NCBI GenBank assembly: GCA_031216125.1 | Contig: CM062376.1 | Coordinates: 51,340,393 to 51,404,392, forward strand | From: Dalbergia cochinchinensis | Taxonomy: Eukaryota > Streptophyta > Magnoliopsida > Fabales > Fabaceae | Length of the DNA: 64,000 nucleotides | Reading direction: 5' to 3' | Part shown: positions 1 through 10,509 of the stretch, in pieces | Layout: every line of letters begins with the position of its first letter | Position numbering within the stretch: position 1 is the stretch's first letter | Position numbers and translations under genes: made by a program | The notes under the pieces: generated by a model | Database searches by the model: none | Told to the model about the DNA's origin: nothing | Seen by the model: only the letters and a program-made list of their open reading frames with translations

Positions 1-138
1 ACTGGACTTGCCTCAAGCCCATCCGATCAGCCATTTTCAGAGGCTGAAGCTTTATTTCTTCGTATACCAGAGAATAATGTTAATTGTACTTATTTTTCAT
101 ACACTCATTTTAGACTCGCAAAAAAATCTTCCTGTTAA
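1..138 (+). CDS. Possible last exon of an upstream gene (partial)
   Basis: The first frame is open from the window edge to a TAA at 136-138 and encodes about 45 residues; the second frame is also open, to a TAA at 182-184. The sequence has a coding-like start with moderate GC, then becomes T-rich like a plant 3' UTR over roughly 140-450. I do not recognise the protein, and without upstream sequence the frame cannot be chosen. It could equally be untranslated or intergenic. Confidence 0.22.
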   Translation, partial: TGLASSPSDQPFSEAEALFLRIPENNVNCTYFSYTHFRLAKKSSC

Positions 139-3100
139 TGGAAATATTGCCGTTTGGAGACTTAGTGGTCTCCAGAAGTCGTAAGAATGTTGGAAGCCTT
201 TGGACAGGTGTAATGTTTGGAAACTTCCATTGATGACACCAAAGCATGAACTTTAATACTGCTTTGGATGGAAGAGATTGACAGTTGGAAAGTTTGCTGT
301 CATTGAGGAAATCGACTATGATGGTTCTGATGACTCTTTTTATGTTTTTGCTTATGTTCCTTGTTTTTAAGTTTGTGTGTAGTCAGTTATTTTTTTTGAT
401 TCTTGGGTGTTAACGTTACTCTAGGCTCCTAAACTTTTCGCAGTGATGTTCTTTTTGGTTTATGGTTGTAACAGGCTTGCTGCTCTGTTCTCCCCTCATG
501 CTTTGAGTGGTCCGAGAAATTATCAGTATAGAGAAGAAAAAAAAAAAGGAAAAAAGAACCAGATAGAGAAAGGAAGACCCATGAAAGTGTCATTTTTTTT
601 TTTAATCTTTAAACACCTATTGATTTGTGTTTTTCTCTCATGATCTGAGTTTAGAATGAGTCCAAGTATAAATAATATTATTCTAATTAAAACGATATAA
701 ATGTTTGCATCAATCACTTTCAGAATTAGCAATTGGTCGATTACGTTGTTACAAGCTGGCCGATCCGCGCTCTAAAATTCTTCGCCTTTGGATCATCGAG
801 ATATGTTTTTTGTCTACTTTATACCGGACTTTGACAGTAGGATTTTGACCCCTCTAGTCTAACCAAGAAAAAGACAAAAGAGGATATACTTTCAGTATAA
901 CTAGTAGTGTGTCAAATTGTAAATAGCATGGAACGAATTTTTTCTCTTATCCCTAGAAAATCTACAAATTTTGTCGATTTTGTAATTTAAGCGAAAAAAA
1001 TAGTTACATGATTTCCATTTATTATCCTCCAGTTGTAACGAAAATCACCAAGATTTTTTTTTTTCCCTTTCACTAACGCAACCGAAGTAAAACTCTATGA
1101 TTGAACTTATCTTTATGATATTTTTCTTTGCACAAGGCTAATATTGAAATTCGGCATAAAAGAATGTTATTGACGTGGCTTTTTGACAATTAGGTAAAAC
1201 CGGGCAACAGTAACCGTTACTGTACGCAAAGGCCAGATGATATGGCGACCGACCATCATGCTTGCAAGATCAATCCAAGCTACTCCAAGTCAGACCTTGT
1301 CGCCTCAATTGTTTTCCTCCACTCCAATCCTCCCTGTTCCAGCGAGCTCCTCAGCCATGGTTACCATTCTCACTCTTCTGGTTGTGCAATGTTTTGCGCT
1401 GGAGTGAGTGAGAGAGACAATTAAAAACAGAGAAAGTGGGCGTTAATCACTTCAAAATTTTAACACCCAAAAGTTAGTATTTAAATAAAACACTCATTCT
1501 ATTATCATTAAATGGGATGTGATTTCCATTATTTTCATTTATCTATCAGATCCAATAATAATGGAGTAAATGTCTCATAGCAATGCTTTTTTTGTATGAG
1601 TCTCGCTAAATAGAGAGCGACTATTATTATTTCAAAATCATTATTGTCACTCCTACTTTCAATGTTTTAGTTTCTTAGTCTAAAATGCCATAAATTTCCC
1701 AAATCAATTGATAACCTGGGACAGTTTGAATCCACGCATGCACATAGCCCTCAAACAAAGTAATCCTCCTGTGGCTTATTTCAAATATCAAGAACCCAGT
1801 ATAACAAAACTCGAAACCTTAAATGTGTGATCCAAAGAACCCATTCTTTGCTTGCTCCTTATTAGCAGACTGCTATTTCATGGGGTGCAACAAAGAGGAA
1901 ATTGAGCTTGGGTTCTTGACGATGCATGAAGTTAGCAAAGTATAAGGGAATGACATGATTTGACTTTTATGTTGTTGGAAGAATACTCCCTTATATTTCA
2001 TGAAAGTTTAGTTTAGTTTTGCATAGAATACTAAACATTGAATCAATCCAATTCGGGACATAAAGTAAGAAATCTATAAACATGGTTTTGATTCGTAAAC
2101 AGATTATACATATGTATCCTATTAGTTTGGAAGTATATCCTGGTAAATATAATTATATCAGCCTTAGATCTTAATTTCCTTGTTCAGATGAAACAATATA
2201 TTCAGTTTGATTAAGCGAGGAACCCTCACGGTTCTTTAAAGCAAGCAAGCCCTGCATCACATCACGCATTTAATGCTGAAAAAACTAAGTGTGTCCTAGG
2301 CTATCAATTGATTTGGGGAAAATATCCATAAGCCATTTTAGACAAATCAACTAAAAAATATTGAATTGCGAGTAACAATAGCTATTTTAGAGTGTCAATA
2401 ACCACTCTCACTAAATAGTATAATAATAAATAATCACTTACTTTCTCATTCTATAAAACATTCTCACTTTTCAGAGTTAAACCCCCTTTTATCCTTACAT
2501 TTTACTAGGGCTTTGTGTGTTTTCCTTCCATTGTTAGCGAGCCGGGTTATTATTGATGCTAATTTGTTTGACTGTGTTTATAGAATGATGGTGTGTTTGG
2601 TATTAATAATTTTCTTCATAACTATTTTGTTTTCCTTTTTTGTGTTCCTTTTTAATTAATTTATTTGTATCATTTATTGCATCTTGAATTTTATTTAGAC
2701 TAAATATCATTTTAAATTTCGAATTAATTAGTTTTAATTGTCATTAATTATTAGTAGAATAATTAAGCACCAATATACCCATTGTCCCTTATTTAATGGA
2801 TTATATATTAATTATTAACTATAAGTTAGCATTCTTGAGTTATTACAAGTTTTTTTTCATTATTTTGTTATAAATCATTTTCCATTTTGAAACAATATGG
2901 ATGACATGAAAGCTATATAGTTATGCAAAACTAAGTCTATTTTGTAAAGAAAAATGTTTAGTGAGAAAACCAATTTGGTGCTATTACAACGAATGATATG
3001 ATTGGTCATTTATTTGTACCTTCTGTGCTCACTCTTTTTTTACATTGTTTTATTTCTCTCATTCTTGGATTGATTCTTGACACTTTTCGTACTTATTTTC

Positions 3101-3310
3101 TTAAAATTGACTTTCGAGACAAATAGCATCCCTCTTTTATAAAACGGAAACATCCCTCTTTTGTAAAACAAAAATATTAAATTATATGAAACAATTTTCA
3201 TAAAATGCATATGAAAGGAGTGATGCAATGTAATTAATCTACATTTTGGGGTGAGTTAGACTTTTCTCTCCTTCCCTTAAATATTAAGATGAGGAATATT
3301 TGAGGACGTG
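139..3310. other. AT-rich intergenic stretch, no gene seen
   Basis: The open frames here are short (60-69 codons), overlap on both strands, and show no recognisable domain or splice-linked continuation. The T-rich part up to about 450 may be 3' UTR of a gene lying to the left. Nothing further can be supported. Confidence 0.6.
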
Positions 3311-3449
3311 CAACATTTTTGTAGGACAATCTCACACTTTAAAGTATGATACAAACAACATTATGGTCTTTTTCCTCTTGGACCCCATAATGGACCACAA
3401 AATTATTTGTGTCATACTCTAAGATGTAAGATTGTTATAAAAAATGTTG
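3311..3449. mobile_element. Palindromic MITE, 139 bp
   Basis: The two halves are inverted copies of each other. The left end CAACATTTTTGTAGGACAAT pairs with the right end reading ATTGTTATAAAAAATGTTG, and the interior pairs around 3345-3410 (GTATGATACAAA against TTTGTGTCATAC). It has no coding capacity. A clear target-site duplication was not found, so the superfamily is not assigned. Confidence 0.6.
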
Positions 3450-4076
3450 GACATCAAATTTTTTTTTCTTTTTGTAAAAATGTTATCGTGAAGCCAACTC
3501 TTCTGCAGATAGACGGACTTGCAAATTCTGGTCACACCGTTTCCCTTGGAGTGCATGTGTCTTACTCCTTTGGGCATTTGGCCCCGTCGTTTATCACAAA
3601 AGAAAAAAAGGGTTGATTGCTGCAGTAAGAGACTTATCCAAGCTATATAAATTCTTACTTCTTTGGACAAGAGGGCTTTCTCAAGCGAACAATTTGTCCA
3701 GTGGCATTGACAGAAAGGCTCAGTGAAGGGACAACACATTCTAATCGCTTAGGTCGAGGGGCCTCCGTCCATCCTTTCGGTTCCCAGGCCATAACATTTC
3801 ACATGAATCCTCAAAATCAAAAACGACATACAAAATATAACATAAATAAAACATGCTAAACAAAATAGTGTAAGAGCAAAACACAAAAGCTAAATTTGGT
3901 TTATCCAAATAAAGCATATATATGTGTGTGATACAATTAAACATTGAGGGCATTCCCTTAGCCGTGTTAGTCAAACTTTTCCTCTAGATGGGGACCCAAC
4001 TTTGCCATCACGAACCTCTTTGAATGCTCCAAGCCGTGATAGGTTAAGATTGAGGTACAACGCTATTTTAACATAT
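3450..4076. other. Intergenic stretch, no gene supported
   Basis: Overlapping open frames of 69-106 codons occur on both strands at 3407-3974. None has a recognisable domain, and they are interrupted by stops in every consistent reading. No RNA gene was recognised. Confidence 0.5.
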
Positions 4077-4097
4077 AATATATATATATATATATAT
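4077..4097. repeat. (TA)n microsatellite at left edge of viral insert
   Basis: A run of alternating T and A directly abuts the left end of the pararetroviral insert. A matching (AT)n run lies just beyond its right end at 12078-12092. This fits integration into one TA-repeat tract, a target preference known for several endogenous plant pararetroviruses. Confidence 0.8.
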
Positions 4098-4100
4098 GGT

Positions 4101-4121
4101 CATTATTTTGAAGATACAGAA
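4101..4121 (+). repeat. Left terminal redundancy of the viral insert
   Basis: This 21-bp block is identical to 12057-12077. The flanking GGT is also shared with one indel (GGT against GGTT). It marks where the circular viral genome was opened and slightly duplicated at integration. Confidence 0.85.
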
Positions 4122-4136
4122 GATCAGTATAACTTT

Positions 4137-4139
4137 TGA
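4137..4139 (+). other. Displaced natural stop of viral ORF4
   Basis: When the left end is read as the continuation of the right end through the 21-bp redundancy, the ORF4 frame reaches TGA here after five codons. This makes ORF4 about 400 codons long and confirms that the two ends belong to one circle. Confidence 0.7.
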
Positions 4140-4387
4140 AAAAGTTTTAGGATAAGAATCTCTGAACCAACTAAAAAGCAAGTGTCGGCAGCATATCTTA
4201 ATAGTAAAAGCAGAAGACGACATGCTTACAATCATTTCAGGCACCATGATTAAAGAAAAAGCAAACCTCAAAAGTCAAAAAGCCTAAGAGATAGCTTTGT
4301 CTTAAAGATATAGTCATCATCATTGTAATAATTCCATTATTGATGTAATAGTAACAAAGTTAGGTGAAATAGGAACTAGCAACCTTC

Positions 4388-4395
4388 TATAAAAG
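4388..4395 (+). promoter_or_regulatory. Viral 35S-like promoter TATA box
   Basis: TATAAAAG lies in the intergenic region downstream of the ORF4 end and about 850 nt before the primer-binding site, the position expected for the pregenomic RNA promoter. Upstream, around 4190-4350, are short direct motifs including GATGTAAT and GACGAC, resembling plant bZIP (as-1 type) sites. The RNA start is expected near 4420. No ATG occurs from there to the splice donor at 4578. Confidence 0.6.
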
Positions 4396-4577
4396 GCAAC
4401 CTTCATCGAAGAGAAAGATAAGCGAGAAAAGTCAAGAAAACTCTCTGAAAAAAGTCATAGCCTAAGTTTTGAGTGATAGTTTACACTATTCTCATCAAAA
4501 AACCCTTGTATCATCCTTTGTACAAGCTTTGAAAGCATTTAACAAGAATTTCTTAAAGTTTATCAACATATTTTTTT

Positions 4578-4583
4578 GTAAGT
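4578..4583 (+). promoter_or_regulatory. Candidate viral splice donor GTAAGT
   Basis: A perfect consensus 5' splice site sits in the viral leader, 10 nt before the first ATG of the genome unit (4593). Paired with the acceptor at 10877-10879 it would remove all upstream ATGs and make the ORF4 ATG (10893) the first one. RTBV is known to express ORF4 from such a spliced RNA; here this is inferred. Confidence 0.45.
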
Positions 4584-4592
4584 TTTATTCTT

Positions 4593-4793
4593 ATGACCCT
4601 TCCTTATATTTGCAAATTTAAAAAGTATATTAAGGAATTAAAAACTGATTTAAATATTGTTTCAGCACAATTAGAGCAAGCAAAAGAAGACAGAAATTTG
4701 AATTTACTACAAGAATTATATTTTGAATTATTTAGAATAGTACATCTTTTAAATCACTATGAAAAGTGTTTAGAAGTTTTAAGTAGAGGATAA
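4593..4793 (+). CDS. Viral small ORF A, 66 aa, helical protein
   Basis: This begins at the first ATG downstream of the predicted RNA start and ends one base before the ATG of small ORF B. The product is charged and helical with a CKFKK start, a Q/E/K-rich middle and a Leu/Tyr-rich second helix (LLQELYFELF), compatible with a coiled coil. It shares its plan with ORFs B and C: about 65 residues, an early Cys followed by a basic stretch, and a C-terminal LY-containing helix. I do not recognise the family. By position it could do the job of badnavirus ORF1/ORF2 or virion-associated proteins. It is intact although the downstream polyprotein is heavily decayed. Confidence 0.6.
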   Translation: MTLPYICKFKKYIKELKTDLNIVSAQLEQAKEDRNLNLLQELYFELFRIVHLLNHYEKCLEVLSRG

Positions 4794-4794
4794 A

Positions 4795-4986
4795 ATGGTT
4801 TCAACTTTTGTATGTAGATATGCTTTATTCCATATAAGAAAACATCAAAAAGAAGTTTTAGGGACTATAAAACTATTTGAGGAACAGCCCTTTCAAGGAG
4901 ATCAAGCCTTTTTAGATAGATTATATGATATGTACTTATTTTTAGATAAAAAGAAACAGAAATTAAAAGAAAAACAACTGCTTTAA
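4795..4986 (+). CDS. Viral small ORF B, 63 aa, helical protein
   Basis: The ATG follows the stop of ORF A by one base (TAAAATG), an arrangement that suits termination-reinitiation. The protein starts MVSTFVCRY and ends in a Lys-rich helix (DKKKQKLKEK), with FLDRLYDMYLF matching the LY-helix position of ORFs A and C. ORF C starts with the similar MFSTFC. Function is unknown. A structural or virion-associated role is only an inference from size, charge and position. Confidence 0.58.
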   Translation: MVSTFVCRYALFHIRKHQKEVLGTIKLFEEQPFQGDQAFLDRLYDMYLFLDKKKQKLKEKQLL

Positions 4987-4997
4987 GTCAGTGTTAA

Positions 4998-5201
4998 ATG
5001 TTTTCAACTTTTTGTCTCCGTTTAAGATTAAGGAGACTAAGTCAATATTGGTTTAGAGTTTTCCATGAGATATTTGAATTAGATCAATTACAACGAACTT
5101 TTGCAACTTGTATAAGAATTAATAATTTATATCTTGAACTTTCAGCTATTGAATATAAAATTAAGGAAATTAAAGACCAATTAAAAGTGTTAGCTGCCTA
5201 A
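4998..5201 (+). CDS. Viral small ORF C, 67 aa, helical protein
   Basis: This begins 11 nt after the ORF B stop and ends 35 nt before the primer-binding site. The start MFSTFC is followed by an Arg-rich patch (LRLRLRR), and the C-terminal half is a heptad-like helix (AIEYKIKEIKDQLKVL), a good coiled-coil candidate. The shared start with ORF B and similar layout suggest the three ORFs are diverged tandem copies. Function is unknown. Confidence 0.58.
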   Translation: MFSTFCLRLRLRRLSQYWFRVFHEIFELDQLQRTFATCIRINNLYLELSAIEYKIKEIKDQLKVLAA

Positions 5202-5236
5202 TCTACATCTACATAATTTCCTTGTTTTCTGCAAAG

Positions 5237-5249
5237 TGGTATCAGAGCC
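5237..5249 (+). promoter_or_regulatory. Primer-binding site for initiator Met-tRNA
   Basis: TGGTATCAGAGCC matches the complement of the 3' end of plant initiator methionyl tRNA, the primer for minus-strand DNA synthesis in Caulimoviridae. It conventionally defines position 1 of these genomes. Here it lies after, not before, the three small ORFs. Confidence 0.85.
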
Positions 5250-5527
5250 TAAATCGCGGGAGAGTTATAGATTCTTGGTATTATTTGATGATACAAGTTT
5301 TTTCTGTTTGTTGCTATTATTATCAATTTATTTCTGTCTTTAAGTTTTGTTATTTATCCTTCTGAGTAAGTTCTAGTTATAAGTCTGATTCAGAGTCAAG
5401 TGTAGCAGTGAGAACTGTGTATATGTTGGTCAGCCTAGATAGTGGTCCCAGCAGTAAGGCCCAGGAGAGGCAGTGAGACTGTTCGTCAGCTAGGGTGGTC
5501 CCATAACATAAAACTCTGATAGGATTA

Positions 5528-6805
5528 ATGGCTAGACTTCTTAGAACGTTAAGTAACTTAAACTTAATAAGAAATAATAAGATAGTAGTTAGAACAAACA
5601 ATGAAGAGGCTTCATCCAGTAATAATAATAATAATCCCTCATCTGAATTACAAATAGCTAGAAGAGAAGAAAGATTGCATAATTGGTCTATACTAATAAT
5701 AAGAAAAAATGAAATATATAAAAGTCAACATTTTTGGCAACAGCGAGATGAAGAAATGCATATGTTAGAATATAGTTACCCAGGAACAAGCAATAATAAT
5801 ATTATAAATATTTTAGAGGATGAAAAACTTAAAGAACATAAAGAAAAAGGCTCTAACTTCATACATATAGGATTAATTCAAGTAGCAGCAAAACCAAACT
5901 TTAAGATAGGAGTAAACACCCCTATTTTAATAATTTTAAGAGATATAAGATTTAAAAAGTTTGAAGATTTTTTAATAGCCATCTTAGAAAGTAATTGTCA
6001 TGATGGTCCAGTTTTCTTTAACTGTTACTCTAACTTTGCAATAAATATAAATAATGATTATACTCCAAAAGCCATAAAATTATATGTAAAAACCCTTAAT
6101 GACATAATAGATGAAAAATATGATCCACTCCAGATAATATATTGAATATGTTATAAGATAACAAAAATAGATTATAATGTCAAAGCTTTAAAACAATCTC
6201 CTAAAGATGAAACCATATTAGTACAAGCTAATTTGAGAAAGACTACCGTACAAGTTCCTAAAAAGCTTAAGCATTCAGAAGTTATAAAGCATGTCCCAGA
6301 AGAATGGCTATTAGAAGACGTAGTTAAACCAACAAAAATAGAAAATACCCAAGTTAGAGAAATAATTCAAGAAGGTAATAATATAAGACTTAGGATGAAT
6401 AGATCACAATCAGTAAGGATATGAGGGCCCCAAATAATCAGACCAGAAAAGTCTAGAAATTCAATAGATAATTCAACTATTAATATTGATCTAGTAGGAA
6501 TAAATAATAACAGAGCTAGAGTTGCAACACCAGTTTATGAATATACTCAATATTCTCCAACAGCTTCACAAATATTAAATACCTTAAATAAAAAAGAACC
6601 CTTTGAAATAAATAGAGAATGGATAAGAGAAGATTTTGAAGTAGAATATAATAAGAATATTAGAGAATGATTTTTTAAAACCTTTAGTAAAATAGAAACA
6701 GAAGATATTAGAAAAATATTTTATGATTATATGGAAAAACATGAAATCAATTTATATTTCTTTGATTGGTTAATAAATATTTATAAAAATGATAAAATAA
6801 AATAA
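5528..6805 (+). pseudogene. Viral ORF3, movement-protein region
   Basis: The first segment (5528-6145, 205 codons) has the caulimovirid movement-protein core at about residues 108-180: a glycine followed by an aliphatic-glutamine stretch (GLIQVAAKPNF), a conserved RDIRF motif, and the C-terminal beta-rich block with FFNCYSNF. In the plant such proteins form tubules through plasmodesmata. The same frame continues past stops at 6143-6145, 6422-6424, 6668-6670 and 6803-6805, with clearly coding sequence in between, so these are point-mutation stops. The start is the first ATG with long open continuation after the primer-binding site; short upstream ORFs lie at about 5288 and 5422. Confidence 0.8.
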
Positions 6806-6889
6806 TTCTGCCCTTTAGTAAAAATCACTACAGCATGGGAAACCTTTAATGGAGAAATAGTAGAATCAGAATATCCTCCAAAAGAAAAT

Positions 6890-8408
6890 GTGAAGATAAG
6901 ACTATCAAAAAATAGTAACATAGAAATGGCTAAATATAAAGATATTATTAATGAAAATGGAAATGTAGAAAAGAAGGGTGTAAGGAAAATTCACCAACAA
7001 CTTAATTATACTAATACAATGCTAGATGTAATGAGTAATCAGTTAAAAAGAATTGAAGAGAAAACTGAAAAAAGTAGTACTAGTGCCAGTATAAGTACAA
7101 TAAAAAACAATGTAGTCACAAAACTAATAGAAACCCCTATATATAAAATAGAAAGTAAATCAGGAATATTAAAACCCAATAGAAAATTAGAATATGATAT
7201 TGAAGATATAAAAGAAAAGCTTAAAGGTTTAAGTATTAAAAAAGAAATAAATGTTTTAGAAGTAATGAGATTAACTACTCACACTAATAAAGGAAATCCC
7301 AGAACTAGAAATTATTATCGAAGACCCACACCAGCAGATATAAGCTATGAAGAAAGAGGAATGCAATATCAAAATACTTATTCAGGCGAAAATATAGAAG
7401 AATGGAATATAGATAGTATGAGTGAACAAGCAGTATTAGATATTACATGTCAAATGGCTATGTTTGTCATAGCCTTGAAATCTAATGGATTATCAGATAG
7501 AGAAGCCATCATAATAATAATATATGGATTCACAGGTCAACTAAGAGGATGGTGGAATAATTTCCTCACTCAACTAGATAAAGAAATAATATTAAATAGT
7601 ATGAAACAAGAAGGAACAAAAAACAGTTTCAGATGCAACAACAAATTTAATAATATCTATAATTAAAAATTTTATAGGAGATCGTAGTATATTTAGAGAA
7701 AGAGTAGCCGTTCAATTATTAAATCTAGGATATCCAACAATGTCTGATTATAGATGGTATAAAGATATATTCATATCAAAAGTAATGATGAGAAATGACG
7801 CTAATAATGCATTTTAGAAAGAAAGATTTATAGCAACCTTACCTAATTTATTTGTAAAAAAAGTTATACAAAAATTATAAACTCATTTTGGAAATCAAGT
7901 ACCTTATGATAGTTTAATCTTTGTTCAAATACATAATATTGTAGTAGAAATAGAAATAGAAGTACGTACTGATATGAAATTACAAAATAAGATTAAAAAA
8001 GAAAAAATGACTAATAAAAGAGAATTAGGAACATTCTGTTATCAATATGGTTTAGATCCTATAAGAGCCCCTAGCAAACAGCATAAAAAACAGGTTAAGA
8101 AATTACATAAATATGTATCAAAATACATAAAACAAAATAATCTTAGAAAAAATTACAAAAGAAATACCATACAACAACCTCCACTAGTTAATTATAATAA
8201 ACGTCCTATTAAGAAAAAATATCATAAAATTATAAAGAAAGAAAATGTGTGCTGGAAGTGTGGAAAACTAGGACATTATGCAAAAAACTGTAAAGTGCAA
8301 CAAAAGATAAATGAATTAACTAATGAGGAACTAAAACAAACATTACTAAATATATTTATTAGTTCAGAAACAGAACCAGAATCTAAGAAAGAAATCATGA
8401 ATGAATAA
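6890..8408 (+). pseudogene. Viral ORF3, coat-protein region with zinc knuckle
   Basis: The segment 6890-7666 carries the conserved capsid core near its end (GFTGQLRGWWNNFLT). The frame then shifts by one base in an A-rich run near 7615-7625 and continues through stops at 7815-7817 and 7878-7880 into 7974-8408. That last part is Lys-rich and holds a CCHC zinc knuckle (CWKCGKLGHYAKNC) at 8250-8291, which binds pregenomic RNA in this family. The frame ends at a mutational stop (8406-8408) and continues beyond it. The N-terminal part contains a long helical, low-complexity linker. Confidence 0.82.
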
Positions 8409-8937
8409 GATGCTATAGACAATGAAATACTTCAATTAGATAATAATAATTCTTCAGAAGAATCAGAAATAGAAGAAGAAGATTATTTTTTAGGACCAGG
8501 TTTATATAATCATGAAAATTGTACAGATAAAACAATAAATGTCTTAACTAGTGATCAAACATCTACCTTAATATCTATAATAGATAAACTAGAAGATTCA
8601 CTATTAAAAGAAGAATTCTTACAACAATTAAATAGCCTAATTTCTAAAGAAGAAAATCAAAGAAAAGAAATAAGACCAACTAAAATGAGAGAAGTTTATA
8701 ATAGATTTTAAGTACCTAAGGAAACTATAACTGAAAAAAAATTTACAAAATGAAATTAAAAATTTTAAGCAAGAAATCTTATAAATAAAAGAGCAAAATA
8801 TTACCTTAGAATATAGATTACTAAAATTAGAAGGAGAACAAATTATTCATAAACAAGAATCAAAAGCTTTAATTATAAAAGAATCAGAAGCAGAAGAAAG
8901 CTCAACCCCTTTTATTAATATATTAAGTTTAATAACT
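8409..8937 (+). pseudogene. Viral ORF3, acidic linker between capsid and protease
   Basis: Reading on in the coat-protein frame gives a Glu/Asp/Ser-rich stretch, typical of the acidic tail after the capsid domain, with a stop at 8709-8711. An insertion or deletion in the A-run at 8732-8740 moves the reading to the protease frame, with another stop at 8782-8784. No folded domain is recognised. Confidence 0.55.
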
Positions 8938-9648
8938 ATGCATAAATGGTGGATAAAAATTACTTTAATAGTTAAAAATGAAAAATTTGAATGTATAGCT
9001 TTAGTTGATTCAGGAGCTGATATAAATGCAATACAAGAAGGAGTAATACCAACTAAGTATTACGAAAAATCAACTGAAAGAGTATTAGAAGCAAGTGGAA
9101 CAGGATTAAAAATTAAATATAAGCTCTCAAATGCAAAAATCTGTAAAAGGAAAGTCTGTTTTAGAACATCTTTTGTATTAGTAAAAAATATTGTAAACAC
9201 CATAATTTTAGGAACTCCTTTTATATGTTTACTATATCCATTTTGGACAACTAAAAAAGGCATAACAACCCATGTTATACCAGATACCCCAGTTCTTTTT
9301 GAGTTTTTAGAACCTCCTAAAACCAAAGAATTAAGTATGTTACAAAAAGCCTTTATATCAACAGAAGGATTAATAGACCAAAAACATAAGCAAATTAATT
9401 TACTAAATAGAGAAATTTATTATAAAAAAGTACAAGAACAAATTGAAAATCCTAAAATACAAGATATGATAAAAGAATTTGAACGAAGGATAGAAAAAGA
9501 AATTTGTGATAACAATCCTATGGCCTTTCATTATAGGAAAATTCATGAAATATCTTTACCATACGAAGAAGGATTTAAAGAATCAGATGTACCAATAAAT
9601 GCCAGACCTATACAAATGAATGAAGAATATTTAAAATATTGTAAATAA
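8938..9648 (+). pseudogene. Viral ORF3, aspartic protease and start of RT
   Basis: The retroviral-type protease active site ALVDSGADINAIQ is at 9001-9039 (DSGA codons 9007-9018), and a later ILGTPF motif matches the second conserved protease block. The enzyme would cut the polyprotein. After about residue 130 the sequence passes into a connecting region before the RT. In-frame stops follow at 9646-9648, 9658-9660 and 9673-9675. Confidence 0.85.
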
Positions 9649-9723
9649 GAAATACAATAATATTTAGAAAAATGATTAATAAGACCATCTAAATCACCCT
9701 GGAGTTGTTCAGAATTTTATGTC

Positions 9724-10509
9724 ATGAAAGTATCAGAAATAGAGAGAGGAGCCCCTAGATTAGTAAATAATTATAAACATTTAAATAAAGTTTTAAGATG
9801 GATAAGATATCCATTACCAAATAAACAAGATCTAATTAAAAGATTATATAAAGTCAATATCTTTTCAAAATTTAATATGAAATCTGGATATTATCAAATC
9901 TCTGTAAAAGAAGAAGATAGATATAAAACAGCATTTGTAGTCCCCTTTGGTCATTATGAGTGGAACGTAATGCTCTAAGGTCTTAAAAATGCCCCCAGTG
10001 AATTTCAAGAAATAATGAGCAATATTTTGAATCCATCCATGGAATTCTCTATTGTTTATTTAGATGATGTATTAATCTTTTCTAAGGGAATTAACCAACA
10101 TAAAGAGCACTTGAATAAATTTATTCAAATAATAAAAGACAATGGATTAGTTATATTAGCAAAGAAAATGAAAATATTTCAGATTAAAGTAAAGTTTTTA
10201 GGATATGAAATATATCAAAGAACTTTTACACCAATCAAAAGATCAATTGAATTTACAGATAAATTCCCAAGTGAAATAAAAGATACAAAACAATTACAAA
10301 GATTCTTAGGATGTCTAAATTATGTAGCAGATTTTATTCCCAATATCAGAACTATCTGTGATCCTTTATACAAATGCCTTAGGAAAAATCCTCCTCCATG
10401 GGATGAGAAAATGAGTCAAGTTGTTATAAAAGTCAAGAGTATTATTAAAAGCCTTCCTTGTTTAGGTATACCAAATCCTTCTGCAGCCTTGATAGTTGAA
10501 ACAGATGCC
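9724..10509 (+). pseudogene. Viral ORF3, reverse transcriptase
   Basis: The RT fingers and palm motifs appear in order in one frame: a LVNNYKHLNK block, FSKFNMKSGYYQI (catalytic aspartate of motif A replaced by Asn), a VPFGHYEW block, the GLKNAPSEFQ motif just after a TAA at 9976-9978, and YLDDVLIFS with the catalytic aspartates at 10063-10068. A thumb-like FLGCLNYVADFIP follows. The Asp-to-Asn change and the internal stop both indicate loss of function. A purine-rich run around 9738-9752 may be a plus-strand primer tract. Confidence 0.88.

Noticed and set aside
3407..3974. Possible structured RNA or organelle-derived gene at the left
   Set aside because: I tried to match snRNA, 7SL and MRP RNA starts and plant snRNA promoter elements. 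A TATA-like CTATATAAA exists near 3643 but no upstream element or RNA signature.
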